Assembly (NCBI GenBank): GCA_016183065.1
Contig: JACPFF010000006.1
Coordinates: 1-64,000, forward strand
Direction: 5' to 3'
Length of the DNA stretch: 64,000 nt
Source: Deltaproteobacteria bacterium
Lineage (GTDB): Bacteria; UBA10199; GCA-002796325; JACPFF01
Shown here: piece after piece, positions 34,257-43,365 of the stretch
Layout: each line of letters opens with the position of its first letter
How positions within the stretch are numbered: the stretch's first letter is position 1
The notes under the pieces: generated by a model
Database searches by the model: none
The model's input: only the letters and a program-made list of their open reading frames with translations
Told to the model about the DNA's origin: nothing
Program-made: the position numbers and the translations under genes

Positions 34257-37200
34257 ATGAGGTTGCGTTTCTCTCTCATCATGATCGGTTGCATTGCCCT
34301 GACGGGCATATGGCGTGCCGATGCCGCAGAGCCCGTGTTGCAGGCCGGACAGGTCAAGATGTCCACGCCCATTCCGCTGACCCTTTCGCCGGGCATGGTG
34401 GATACCGCGGTCGACGCCCGGTTTTTTGCCCGGCACCCCCAACAGGCGACACCGTGGAAGAATTTCACGACCGCCCTCAAGGATATTCTCTTCCCCGACC
34501 AGACCGTCCAGATCGACGATGTGGCGCTCTTTGGCATCTCCAAGGGCGGCAAATGCAAGGAACTGACGGCCATTTTGGGGAAGCACGTCACCATGGTGTC
34601 GCAGACGGCCGAGCCATTCACGGATGTCGGATATGGAGAAAACCTTGAGGTCTTCAAGCCGCTCTGTGCGCAACTAATGACATTCGATGCAGCGATTGAT
34701 GGAGAGTTTGTGCCAGCGCAGGGTATTCCGATCACACCCAATTGGTGCGAAACCTTTCATGAGGGGTTCGATGCCAATGGGAATAATGCCAATTTGGATC
34801 CGCTGTGTGAGCCAATCGCGAATGCAGAGCTGGCCTTTGGTGGGGTGATATTCGGTGGATTTTGCTCCTCCTATCTGTCATGTCCGTCGACGCATAAATG
34901 GGGCAGTACCTTTGGCTATGCAGTCGATGCCTACTGTTGGAAACAGTCATTGACCGCCGAATGTATAAATGCGGGTTATTATGACCCAGGTGATAATCCG
35001 CCGGAAACGTTTGACGTCAAGAAAGAGGAGTGCCTTATGGCGCTGTACACCAATACAGCACTCTTTTGCGACGGGAAAGTGGCACCAGACGCGAAAATCG
35101 GACTCAAAGCGATTGTCAATCAGTGTCTCTCACCGAATACCCTCTGTACGGGTGTGGATGCCACGACCTGCAGTCAACGGAAATCGGTCTGCAAGGATTT
35201 GGTGCAGTTGGCGGTGGCACACTCCGATGCCGTCTGTAATCTGAGCGGGGGGAATTGTTACGGAGGGGTCGCCCACGATTTTCTCTCCTATTGTGATAAA
35301 AAGAAAGCCTTGAAAGAGGTGAACGACTTTACTGCAGAGGGAGAGGAACAGTGCGCTGCCACGGAGTCGCAGCTGGGCCCGCTTGCGGAGGTGGCCGGTG
35401 CCTGTACGGTGTTTCTCGGGTGTGCCGGGGGGACGGCGCTCGCAGGGACCTGCCCTGCGTGGCAGGCGCTCTGCCAGGAGAAGGGATATCCCACGAATGT
35501 CGCCGACGACGGATGTTTTTCGGCTGGATGGACGACACAATGCCAGACAATGCAACCGATCCTTGCCAGCTGCGGCAGCGACAATATGTGCCAGGGACTC
35601 GACGACAATGCCTGCATGCAGCTGCAGCTCATCTGCGGCCTGCTGAGTGGGGAATTCCCGCTCTCCCGCATTGTCCTTGGCGATATCCGGTCGGCAACCG
35701 GGACCGCGCAGGTGACGAACGAGTCCGAGGTGGTCTTTAGCGGAGAGAATGTCCTCCCTTATCCCTTGTCCGACTTTGGTGTGACCTATCCCGCCTCGCT
35801 GATGGGCGTCCGGAGTGGTGCGGTGGTCGAGGGAGAGGAGTGGATCGACGGGATGGCCGTGATTTTGAAAGACCCGCGTCCGCAAAAAGTGTCGGGTCTC
35901 TCCAATTCCGCACAACTCTCCCTGATGACCTATGGCTATCCCGGTGTGGCCTATTACCGGTTTTCCACGACCAATGCCGTGCCACTGCTCCGGATGCATT
36001 CGGTCAGTCCGGGCTTTCTCACCGATCACCTCATCGGACCAAAAGGGGCCTGTGAATATAATCCAAAACTCGGTGCCACCGGTGCCGCGACCTTCTTCCA
36101 GAGTCGTGGATGTGTCTTGGAGCAGAATCCCATTGCCATTGTCGCACTCGATTTTGTGGGGCATGCCGATCCCAAAGGACGCGATCTGGTCATTGTCAAC
36201 GATGCGACCTTGCCGGCCGATCCGGCACGGGCCTATGTGACGGTCCATGAAAATGTCGATCCGACCTTTGCGGCGAATGCCAAGACTTATACAGACCTCT
36301 TTGCCTATGCCGGATTTGGCGCACTGAGCAGCCGGAAGCCCTTTGGGCAGTGTGTGCACGGGAACGCCCTCTATGTCCCACTCAATCGGCCGCGCGACGG
36401 AAAATATTATGTCGATCGTGTCACCTACAATACGGAGGAGCCGTTGCTGGCGAAAAAAGTCGTGGTGGAGCCGATTGTGGTCGGAGAGGAGATCACCCCC
36501 GATAACAAGCTCAATAGCTTCGGCCCCTACAAGATTGCCTGCGGGGACTGGAACGGGGATACCCTTCCCGATTTTGCCCTGACCTGGGCAGAGCTCGACG
36601 ACACGGGGATGGCCATTGATTTTCGTCCGGACGTCTCCATTTTTGCGAAAACGCCGGCAGGGACCTATCTCTTGAGTAATAGTCTCGGTGCCATGGCGTT
36701 AAAACACGATGGGACCGATCAGCCCACGGCCGCGGATACCGAATTCTCGGCCATCGTTCGCTGCGATTTGAACAAGGACGGGCGCGATGACCTCTGTGTG
36801 GGCGATCAACGCGTCTATCAGATCGACGGCAAACCGTCCGTCTTCATGACGTACTTTCGGATGAATGACTTTGGCTATAGTCCGGCGGAGACGCACCAGC
36901 AACTCATCCCGGTCAATGCCGGGACGTCGGTCGTCTTTGAGAATGAGATTGCCGGTGTGACGGCCCTCACCGTGGATCGTTTTGAAAATCTGGTGGCCGT
37001 GCTCAGGCCGCCGGCATTGCCAGGATTTGCGCTGGAGGTGGTCTGCTTTGACCGTGACAACGACGGCATCGGGGATTATCCGGACAAAGTCATCTTTAAT
37101 GCCAATATCAAAGACTTCTCCGAACTCAATCCGGTGACCGAGGCCGAGCTGATTGCAGCGGCCAATGCCATTTGCCTCAAGGATAACTGCCCCGAAGGGT

Positions 37201-37358
37201 TCCCGGATGGGACGAAAAATAATGCCTGCCAGACAGAAGTGGAGGGGAATAGCGAAGGGGAACACCCATGCTGGAATCCCTCGCAGTTGGATGCCGATGG
37301 GGATGGGAAGGGTGATGTGTGTGAGGGCGCTGCCAATGTGGATGGAGGGAAAGGGTGA
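34257..37358 (+). CDS. Large secreted Cys-rich protein with FG-GAP-like and TSP3-like repeats
   Basis: The 1033-residue protein has a signal peptide (MRLRFSLIMIGCIALTGIWRADA) and an AAGGAG site before ATG 34257. Residues about 100-480 are Cys-rich with spaced pairs. FG-GAP-like units occur at about 763 (GDWNGDTLPDFAL) and 837 (DLNKDGRDDLCVG). Acidic calcium-type loops close the protein (DRDNDGIGDYPD, DADGDGKGDVC), as in thrombospondin type-3 repeats. It probably sits outside the cell or on its surface. It overlaps the next lipoprotein gene by one base, so the two are probably made together. Confidence 0.8.
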   Translation: MRLRFSLIMIGCIALTGIWRADAAEPVLQAGQVKMSTPIPLTLSPGMVDTAVDARFFARHPQQATPWKNFTTALKDILFPDQTVQIDDVALFGISKGGKCKELTAILGKHVTMVSQTAEPFTDVGYGENLEVFKPLCAQLMTFDAAIDGEFVPAQGIPITPNWCETFHEGFDANGNNANLDPLCEPIANAELAFGGVIFGGFCSSYLSCPSTHKWGSTFGYAVDAYCWKQSLTAECINAGYYDPGDNPPETFDVKKEECLMALYTNTALFCDGKVAPDAKIGLKAIVNQCLSPNTLCTGVDATTCSQRKSVCKDLVQLAVAHSDAVCNLSGGNCYGGVAHDFLSYCDKKKALKEVNDFTAEGEEQCAATESQLGPLAEVAGACTVFLGCAGGTALAGTCPAWQALCQEKGYPTNVADDGCFSAGWTTQCQTMQPILASCGSDNMCQGLDDNACMQLQLICGLLSGEFPLSRIVLGDIRSATGTAQVTNESEVVFSGENVLPYPLSDFGVTYPASLMGVRSGAVVEGEEWIDGMAVILKDPRPQKVSGLSNSAQLSLMTYGYPGVAYYRFSTTNAVPLLRMHSVSPGFLTDHLIGPKGACEYNPKLGATGAATFFQSRGCVLEQNPIAIVALDFVGHADPKGRDLVIVNDATLPADPARAYVTVHENVDPTFAANAKTYTDLFAYAGFGALSSRKPFGQCVHGNALYVPLNRPRDGKYYVDRVTYNTEEPLLAKKVVVEPIVVGEEITPDNKLNSFGPYKIACGDWNGDTLPDFALTWAELDDTGMAIDFRPDVSIFAKTPAGTYLLSNSLGAMALKHDGTDQPTAADTEFSAIVRCDLNKDGRDDLCVGDQRVYQIDGKPSVFMTYFRMNDFGYSPAETHQQLIPVNAGTSVVFENEIAGVTALTVDRFENLVAVLRPPALPGFALEVVCFDRDNDGIGDYPDKVIFNANIKDFSELNPVTEAELIAAANAICLKDNCPEGFPDGTKNNACQTEVEGNSEGEHPCWNPSQLDADGDGKGDVCEGAANVDGGKG

Positions 37359-38785
37359 TGACGCCACGCGATCATGCATCATGGCTGATGCGTCAAGGCC
37401 GCTATCTCTCCCTGATTCTGTTGCTCGGGAGTGCAATGGCCTGCAAAACGGGAGAGCAGGCGGCACAAACGGTAACGCTCCTCAATCTCGGCGTGGTAGC
37501 AGTGGTTGACGAACCACCGCCGCCGCCGCCTCCACCACCACCTCCACCACCTCCACCACCGCCGCCTCCGCCTGGGGAATCACCGCTTCCGTTGGGGAGT
37601 CAATGCGAGCTCCGCGTGGGACGCGAGCCGTCAATGGTCCATCCCGTCAAGCAGGCCCAAGAGTGGCAACTCTACTGGAACAATCAGCTCCGGATTGCCG
37701 GACTGACCACGGATCTCTTTGTCTTTGAAGATGGAGGGCGCGCACTGCTGAATTGCAATATCCCGCGGGCGGCGACGCGCGAGACCGAGGCGGGACTGAC
37801 AGCACAATTCTATCAACACAAGGGGATGCCGCCGCTCAATTACTTTCTCAGCAATAATCGGGTCGGCGTCGATCATGTGATTGGGCGGGATGGCCATGCC
37901 CTGCAACTCTTGCCGATTCAACTCCCGGTGGTCGCGACAAAAGATGCCGAGGCCTACATGAACATCATTGCGACCTTTCCCAGTCCCAGTTTTGATGTGT
38001 CGCCCATGACATCCGTCCTTCCGGATGCCAACATCGCGATCGGGGGCGATGGCCTCTATCAGATCAACAATGTCCTCCGGTTTGAGGTGAAGCCGATCAC
38101 TGGCGGGCCGGAGAAGATGTCAGCCGCCGCCCCGGTCGCAGACGAAGCAGGCGGTTTTGGCGCGCAGGGCATTTCGCCAAACGAGGCGCCGGATGCGGAG
38201 CGCGCACAATTCCTGATGACGAGCGTTGTCGGTCCTGACGGACCGGCCTGGGGGGATGTCACGGGACGGGTCCCGAACATCCAGGATCGATTCCTACTCG
38301 ATGGAAAGAAGATCGAGTTCGGAAAGGCAGCAGAAGTCCTCGTACAGACGGTGAAGGAAGAAATTGAGGCACGGAAAGCGAGTGGTCAGGCGCTCGACGA
38401 TCAGGAGGTCTTGGAAGCGGTTTTTGCGCGTCTGACGTATGATACGAGTGACTGGCTCCATCAGGTGTACACATTGACGACCGCGGATGATATCTTCGTC
38501 GATCCGACAGCCAAGGTCACAGCACCAGACGGCGAAGTGAAAATCCACCTCTTGACCCTGATTCCGGAAATCTCCGTGGGTGGCGCCAGCATGGGATCCG
38601 GGTGTTCACTGATCCCACAGGTGGGGCCCCACGGCCCAGCGCGCACCGCGCGCGAGAGGGGGCGCAGTGGCGACGACCGAGTCCGGGGACCCAGCGAAGC
38701 TGGGTGGACGAGGAAGTCCCCCAGCGCGCACCGCGCGCGAGAGGGGGGGACCCAACGGGCTTTGCCCGTTGGGGGGGCGACGTGA
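37358..38785 (+). CDS. Lipoprotein with poly-proline linker; C terminus read from a repeat
   Basis: The 475-residue product has a lipoprotein signal with lipobox SAMAC (cleavage at about residue 29), then a run of 20 prolines encoded by CCG/CCA/CCT codons and a large unrecognised domain. After SGCSLIPQ (about residue 420, nucleotide 38618), the frame runs into the inverted copy of the modular palindromic repeat. It gives an Arg/Gly-rich tail that is clearly not native. The original C terminus was therefore probably replaced or extended by insertion of the repeat. It is co-transcribed with the secreted protein upstream. Confidence 0.75.
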   Translation: MTPRDHASWLMRQGRYLSLILLLGSAMACKTGEQAAQTVTLLNLGVVAVVDEPPPPPPPPPPPPPPPPPPPPGESPLPLGSQCELRVGREPSMVHPVKQAQEWQLYWNNQLRIAGLTTDLFVFEDGGRALLNCNIPRAATRETEAGLTAQFYQHKGMPPLNYFLSNNRVGVDHVIGRDGHALQLLPIQLPVVATKDAEAYMNIIATFPSPSFDVSPMTSVLPDANIAIGGDGLYQINNVLRFEVKPITGGPEKMSAAAPVADEAGGFGAQGISPNEAPDAERAQFLMTSVVGPDGPAWGDVTGRVPNIQDRFLLDGKKIEFGKAAEVLVQTVKEEIEARKASGQALDDQEVLEAVFARLTYDTSDWLHQVYTLTTADDIFVDPTAKVTAPDGEVKIHLLTLIPEISVGGASMGSGCSLIPQVGPHGPARTARERGRSGDDRVRGPSEAGWTRKSPSAHRAREGGTQRALPVGGAT

Positions 38786-38797
38786 GCCCCTGTAATA
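38618..38797 (-). repeat. Modular palindromic repeat, copy 3 (inverted)
   Basis: Read on the minus strand, it starts TTACAGGGGCTCACGT and continues with the CAACGGGC/GCCCGTTG hairpin, a CTCTCGCGC...GCGCGCTGGG hairpin, the block ACTTCCTCGTCCACCCAGC...GGGTCCCCGGACTCGGTC, a second CTCTCGCGC hairpin and GTGGGGCCCCAC. That is the same order as copy 2. It lies over the 3' end of the lipoprotein gene and ends 56 bases before tRNA-Lys(TTT). Confidence 0.8.
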
Positions 38798-38852
38798 GTA
38801 GATTTTCCTGTGAAATCAAAAGCAGGCTCGGTGTCACGATGGCCATCCCGGG

Positions 38853-38925
38853 TGAGGCGCCCGGGATTCGAACCCGGGACACCCGCCTTAAAAGGGCGGT
38901 GCTCTACCGGCTGAGCTAGCGCCTC
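38853..38925 (-). tRNA. tRNA-Lys (anticodon TTT)
   Basis: The 73-base sequence folds as a standard cloverleaf. The acceptor arms are GAGGCGC/GCGCCTC, the D-arm AGCTCAGCCGGTAGAGC, the anticodon stem CCGCC/GGCGG with loop CTTTTAA, and the T-arm CCGGGTTCGAATCCCGG. The discriminator base is A and CCA is not encoded. Confidence 0.95.
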
Positions 38926-39096
38926 GATGACATCCGGGGGTCCATCCGGTGCTCGCCGCCTCAAGCGGCTGCGCCCTCCGAGACCCCCGGCCCCCGCGTT
39001 CGCAGCGGCCAAGCCACTGCTCACTTTCCATGCTGCACAGGCGGGAGCCATCACAAATAACCGACGCGTGGTAGCAGGGGGGGGGGGACGTGTCAA

Positions 39097-39471
39097 CTAC
39101 CGACCAACGCGAATGACTTTTTTCGGAGGGCCTTTTTCGGCCAGCGACTTGCGGGTGTGGCCATATTGACGATTAAACATGCCGCTGCGAGAGTCCGGGC
39201 TCTGCATGGTGTTGCGCAGATCGTCGCTCACATTGAATGCGTCCGCACACTTTACACAGAGCCACGTCCCCCGCAGGATGCGATTTTTGTGGGCATACTG
39301 TTCGACGTTCGGGCGGAACTCCTCACAATGCTCGCATTGGTTACGGATTTCATGGCCTTTCCGTTCGGCATCGAGGGCGATTTCTTTCCGCTGCCGCTCC
39401 TTGGCCTTTCCGCGGGTCTGCTCGCTGCTAAACATGCCGGCCTTCTGCAGCGCTTTTTTCAACTGATCCAT
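39097..39471 (-). CDS. Small zinc-ribbon protein, unknown function
   Basis: The 124-residue protein is very basic and charged at the N terminus (MDQLKKALQKAGMFSSEQTRGKAKERQRKE), then has two CxxC knuckles: CEHCEEF and, about 30 residues later, CVKCADAF. The C terminus is MFNRQYGHTRKSLAEKGPPKK. A zinc ribbon binding RNA or protein is likely. No named family is recognised. It is a single gene convergent with the preceding plus-strand genes. Confidence 0.75.
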   Translation of the reverse strand: MDQLKKALQKAGMFSSEQTRGKAKERQRKEIALDAERKGHEIRNQCEHCEEFRPNVEQYAHKNRILRGTWLCVKCADAFNVSDDLRNTMQSPDSRSGMFNRQYGHTRKSLAEKGPPKKVIRVGR

Positions 39472-39626
39472 AAGAGGGGGAAATCATGCCTTGGGAGGGG
39501 AGAGACGTCAAGGGGGCTGTGGAGGATTTTCTGGGTGACATGCCACGAAATATATGAATATAGATGGCCGCTCATGCAGCATTGACAAGGGTTGTAGGGC
39601 AGTGCGATTCCAAAGGAGCAGGGGCA

Positions 39627-40763
39627 ATGGTCCAAGGAAATAACGGAGCAGTGGGAGGGCGGCTCACGGGGATCCGTTTTGGGAGGCCGACCATCGGCGA
39701 TCGGGTGAAGCGAATGCTCAGTCCCCTTGGCCTGTCGGGTGTCTCCACCGCGGCCTTTGCTCGACCCGCCCACTACCGGCAATTTCATCGGACACTGGTG
39801 GAGTTGGGGCATCCACCGGCGCGCGCATGGGGCCTGTGGCAGGTGCGTCGCACCGTCTGTCGCGGGGTGTTTGCGATGGATGACGGAGCGTTGATCATGC
39901 TGGTCGCCCGGCAGGAAAAAGATGCCACTGGTGCACTGGCGGAGATCGTGGGAGCGGCCACGTTAAAGGGCCGAGCAATAAGCAATCCCGGAGATGTTGC
40001 GCGGGCGTGCAGCAATCTTGGGATTCAGACATCGTACGGTTGCTATGAAAACGTCTTGACCTACACGCCAGTATGCGGCGCGGCCATTGTCACCCTGAAG
40101 GGACGGCGGCCCTGTGACCGGCTCAACCCAGAGCAATGGGACCTTCCTCAGGGGCCATGCTGGCAGGTGCTGCCGCAGCGATCAGGTGCCGTGATCAAGA
40201 CAGCGGAATGTAAGATCATTGGGGATTTGCGGGCCCAGGCCACGTACATACTGATTCCTGACCTGGCCATTCTGGCCACTGCCGCACAATCGATCCGGTC
40301 CGAGCTGATCCAGGGGAATGGCCAGTTCACGCAGTTTCTCCCTGCGGTGGTCGAGTATTTTCGGTGGCGACCGGGGAGGGACACACCGGCGGATGCCACA
40401 CAGTCTGGTGCTGCAGAAGGAGACGACGGATACGATGCCATGCTCCGGTGGGCCATGACGCAATGGATGGTCGAAGAGGGCGGGATTACGGTCGAGACGA
40501 TCGATCGTCTCAATATTGGCGGTCTCTTTTTTGCCCGTGGAGCCCGTGTTGGCGAGGTCATGGCCCTGGGGTGCTCACCAAGAAAAATCAAACCGGAGGC
40601 GATGCTGGCTGCGGTATTGTCCGGGGGACTGGATCACCGGAACGGAAATGGTCGCGGATCGTACCGCATCGTCAGCCAGCAGGTGCTTACACCATTTGCC
40701 CCGCCGGCGAGGAAAACGCCAGGAAGACCATTGCGATTTGCCGCGACCCTGCGGGTGGCGTAA
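39627..40763 (+). CDS. Hypothetical protein
   Basis: The 378-residue protein starts at ATG 39627 after an AAAGGAG site (an in-frame ATG at 39564 is less likely). It has no signal peptide, transmembrane segment or recognised motif. Its C terminus is basic (PPARKTPGRPLRFAATLRVA). It lies between the two tRNA-Lys genes, on the opposite strand to them. Confidence 0.65.
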   Translation: MVQGNNGAVGGRLTGIRFGRPTIGDRVKRMLSPLGLSGVSTAAFARPAHYRQFHRTLVELGHPPARAWGLWQVRRTVCRGVFAMDDGALIMLVARQEKDATGALAEIVGAATLKGRAISNPGDVARACSNLGIQTSYGCYENVLTYTPVCGAAIVTLKGRRPCDRLNPEQWDLPQGPCWQVLPQRSGAVIKTAECKIIGDLRAQATYILIPDLAILATAAQSIRSELIQGNGQFTQFLPAVVEYFRWRPGRDTPADATQSGAAEGDDGYDAMLRWAMTQWMVEEGGITVETIDRLNIGGLFFARGARVGEVMALGCSPRKIKPEAMLAAVLSGGLDHRNGNGRGSYRIVSQQVLTPFAPPARKTPGRPLRFAATLRVA

Positions 40764-40786
40764 GAGGGCATCGCCCATATCTGTAA

Positions 40787-40825
40787 ACACAAACGCCGCA
40801 CCTTCGGGGGCGGCGTGTGTTGTGC
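40787..40825 (-). terminator. Hairpin terminator downstream of tRNA-Lys(CTT)
   Basis: On the minus strand, CACACGCCGC and GCGGCGTTTGTG pair around a CCCCGAAGGT loop and are followed by TTTGTGTTT. It starts a few bases after the 3' end of the tRNA and fits a Rho-independent terminator. On the plus strand it would also follow the preceding coding sequence. Confidence 0.6.
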
Positions 40826-40827
40826 GG

Positions 40828-40900
<73 letters not shown>

Positions 40901-40986
40901 CACAAGAACGATGCCGCGCTCTGTAGCGGAGCGCGCGGGTGCTGTCAATTCTTGACTAATGGCGCGCCCTTGTCTAGGCCCCGATT

Positions 40987-41526
40987 ATGGGGACACGGGG
41001 CCGGACCGAACCTTTTGACATCTTGATCAGCGAGAAGGCGATCCAGGAACGGATCGTCGCACTCGGGGCGGAGATCGACCGCGACCTGAAAGATGGCGAC
41101 CTCGTGGTGGTCGGTGTCCTGAAGGGGTCGTTCGTTTTCATGGCCGATCTTATCCGGGCGATCAAACGGCCGGTCAGTTGCGATTTCATCCGTGTGGCCA
41201 GCTACGACCACGATCATTCCACCGGCGTGGTCCGTCTCGAGTTCGATCTGACCCAGCCGATCGCCGACAAGTCGGTCCTCCTCATCGAGGATATTGTCGA
41301 CACCGGTAGGACGCTCCGCTTTTTGCTCAAATATCTCCAGGCCAAGCGCCCGGCCCGGATTCGCGTCGCGAGCCTTCTCTACAAGGAGATCAATCCTGAA
41401 GTCCGCGGATTTATCGATTACTGTGGATTCACCGTCCCCGACAAATATGTCGTCGGCTATGGCCTCGATAGTGAGGGGCTCTACCGTTCGCTGCCGCACA
41501 TTGGCTGTCGGGCTGAGGAACGTTGA
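40987..41526 (+). CDS. hpt: Hypoxanthine phosphoribosyltransferase
   Basis: The 179-residue enzyme salvages hypoxanthine or guanine with PRPP. Evidence is VVVGVLKGSFVFMADLIR, the PRPP-binding loop VLLIEDIVDTGRTL, the flexible-loop region VASYDHDHSTG, and the C-terminal DYCGFTVPDKYVVGYGLD, which is diagnostic for bacterial HPRT. Length is normal. It stands alone, convergent with the Nudix gene. Confidence 0.94.
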   Translation: MGTRGRTEPFDILISEKAIQERIVALGAEIDRDLKDGDLVVVGVLKGSFVFMADLIRAIKRPVSCDFIRVASYDHDHSTGVVRLEFDLTQPIADKSVLLIEDIVDTGRTLRFLLKYLQAKRPARIRVASLLYKEINPEVRGFIDYCGFTVPDKYVVGYGLDSEGLYRSLPHIGCRAEER

Positions 41527-41533
41527 TCGCCTG

Positions 41534-42088
41534 TCATGCTCGAGGGAGACATGGTGATCGTGATGGAACGGCCATTTTTGCAAAGTGGAGGCCGGCATAG
41601 ACCTTCACATCGATGGCCATTCCCGCCTTCCGGTGCGTCGTGAGCCAGGAATCGATGTCGGCCAGCGGGACGGTGTGGACGGTAATCTGTTCGTGGGCAT
41701 CGCCACCGCCGTTGCTAATCTTGTGCAATCCGCTCGCGAGAAAAAAATCGACACGTTCACTGGTCAGACCGGCAGATGTCGGTCCGGAGAGGAGTGGTGT
41801 GAAGGTGGCGGCCTCATAGCCGGTTTCCTCGCGGAGCTCCCTCCGCGCCGCGGTCTCCGGGGCCTCGGCGGGATTGTCCGCATCGCCGACCAGGCCGGCG
41901 GGAAGTTCCAGGACGCGGCCATTGAGTGCCGCACGATATTGTTCCACCAAAATAAGCTCGTGATTCGGTGTGATCGCCACAAGGGCCACGGCGCCACGGC
42001 AGTTGATTCGGTCGACGTATTCCCAGCGGCCGATACGCCGCAGGGCCAGAAATTTTCCCGAACCGAGTGTGGTGACGGGTGCAGTCAT
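41534..42088 (-). CDS. Nudix hydrolase, ADP-ribose pyrophosphatase-like
   Basis: The 184-residue protein has a complete Nudix box: GLVGD followed by EAPETAARRELREETGYEA (GX5EX7REUXEEXGU pattern with a short insertion). ELPAGLVGDAD and the upstream VEQYRAAL are typical of the ADP-ribose pyrophosphatase subgroup. It hydrolyses a nucleoside diphosphate linked to another group. It starts four bases inside the end of the MBL-fold gene (ATGA overlap) and is probably co-translated with it. Confidence 0.9.
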   Translation of the reverse strand: MTAPVTTLGSGKFLALRRIGRWEYVDRINCRGAVALVAITPNHELILVEQYRAALNGRVLELPAGLVGDADNPAEAPETAARRELREETGYEAATFTPLLSGPTSAGLTSERVDFFLASGLHKISNGGGDAHEQITVHTVPLADIDSWLTTHRKAGMAIDVKVYAGLHFAKMAVPSRSPCLPRA

Positions 42089-43035
42089 AGTGAAAACTCC
42101 TCTGTGATGGTTGCTCCATTACTTTCGCTGACGATGTGATGCGTCAGCGTGGTGAAAATTGCAATGCCATGTTTTTTCAACCGCGCCAGGACTTCAGCAT
42201 GGGGATGTCCGAAGTCGTTGTTGGGTCCGACAGAAATAATGGCAGTGTCCGGCGTTGTCAGCACAAGGAGCGTGTCGTTCGTGGCCGTCCGGCTGCCGTG
42301 ATGGCTGACGTGCAGGACGTCGACATCTCCTGCCAGCGGTGCAAGCGGCGATTCGAGATTGATCGTCTGGTAGGGCGGAATGCCACCGCCACCCGGGAGG
42401 TCACCCATGTGGAGATAGGTGGTGGCACCGTAGGTGACCTGGAGCACCATGGAGTGGGCATTTTCATCGTCGGGATCAATGGCGATCTGCGTGCCATCGG
42501 CAAACGTCCCATTGACGGCGAGGAGTGTGAGGGCGGCGCCCCCGATGGGGAGCGTCTCGCCGGCGGTCAGAGTGTGCGTACATCCTGAGCGGATGGTGAG
42601 GTAGGTCTTGCTGCTCCATGTGGCCGGTGTTTCAGCAGGCGCGCCGCGGTCGAAACAGGCAATGCGCGGCAGACGGTCGTCGGCCGTGGCGGGCGTGGCA
42701 TCGGGACCGATCAGATATTCCACCAGGCCACCGATGTGATCGAGGTCGTAGTGCGTGGCGAGCGTGTAGTCGGGTCTGTCGATCTGTCGTGTCGCAAGCG
42801 CTTCCTCGAGGATCGGAAGACTCCCCGGCGGGCCTCCGTCGATCAAGAGTGTGGTGCCATCGGGAAACTCGACCAGGGTCGCATCCCCCTGGCCGATGGC
42901 GAGGGCGGTGATGCGGAGAGTGCCGGCGTCAAGCGCCTGCAGAGAAGGCGGGGGGCCGTGGGCGTAGAGTGCCGGTGCGGGCGTGATCGGTCCCCCACAC
43001 CCGAGACAACCGCAGAGGAGGAGCAGCGCGCGCAT
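42085..43035 (-). CDS. ComEC/Rec2-type MBL-fold lipoprotein
   Basis: The 316-residue protein starts MRALLLLCGCLGCGG, a lipoprotein-like signal; longer frames upstream pass through the 43.2-kb palindrome and are rejected. The metallo-beta-lactamase core is GDATLVEFPDGTTLLIDGG, then THYDLDHIGGL (HxDxDH type) and VLHVSHHGSRTATND, ending with ISVGPNNDFGHPHAEVLARL. This matches the hydrolase domain of ComEC/Rec2 without its membrane channel. A surface or periplasmic phosphodiesterase or nuclease is likely. Confidence 0.88.
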   Translation of the reverse strand: MRALLLLCGCLGCGGPITPAPALYAHGPPPSLQALDAGTLRITALAIGQGDATLVEFPDGTTLLIDGGPPGSLPILEEALATRQIDRPDYTLATHYDLDHIGGLVEYLIGPDATPATADDRLPRIACFDRGAPAETPATWSSKTYLTIRSGCTHTLTAGETLPIGGAALTLLAVNGTFADGTQIAIDPDDENAHSMVLQVTYGATTYLHMGDLPGGGGIPPYQTINLESPLAPLAGDVDVLHVSHHGSRTATNDTLLVLTTPDTAIISVGPNNDFGHPHAEVLARLKKHGIAIFTTLTHHIVSESNGATITEEFSL

Positions 43036-43178
43036 CGCTGCGGGTTGATGCAAGGGTTGTGCCGGAGTTACAGCCCGACAGACAGTTGACTCCTTAAGTA
43101 AAATGTGTGCCGTGACTGCCTGCCGACTGAAGCGATTTTGTGCACGACTGTGTGAGACTTGGTCATGGGATGTGGCTT

Positions 43179-43293
43179 CAGGAGTGGGGACCCGCCGGTG
43201 CGCTGGTGCGTAGGGAGGGGGACCCGCCTTTTTGCCGGGGAAACGGAGTTTCCCCTGTTTTCGCGTCAGCGCACCGGCGGGTCCCCACTCCTG
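43179..43293. repeat. 115-bp palindromic element with perfect 27-bp arms and a nested hairpin
   Basis: Positions 43179-43205 and 43267-43293 are perfect 27-bp reverse complements (starting CAGGAGTGGGGACCCGCC). The 61-base centre contains a second perfect hairpin, GGGGAAAC-gga-GTTTCCCC at 43237-43255, and a direct repeat of GGGGACCCGCC. It lies in the divergent space between the MBL-fold gene and the next plus-strand gene. It may be a MITE-like insertion or a structured regulatory element. Confidence 0.8.
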
Positions 43294-43365
43294 GCGTCGA
43301 CATCCATCGACATACTTTGGACACGACCCTCCAGTTGCGCAACTTGGCATCGCATTTGCTTTCTC

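Noticed and set aside
39077-39087. Run of 11 G residues between the tRNA-Lys(TTT) gene and the zinc-ribbon gene
   Set aside because: It is intergenic, downstream of a convergent gene, and has no frame or promoter to switch. It may be an assembly-sensitive homopolymer.
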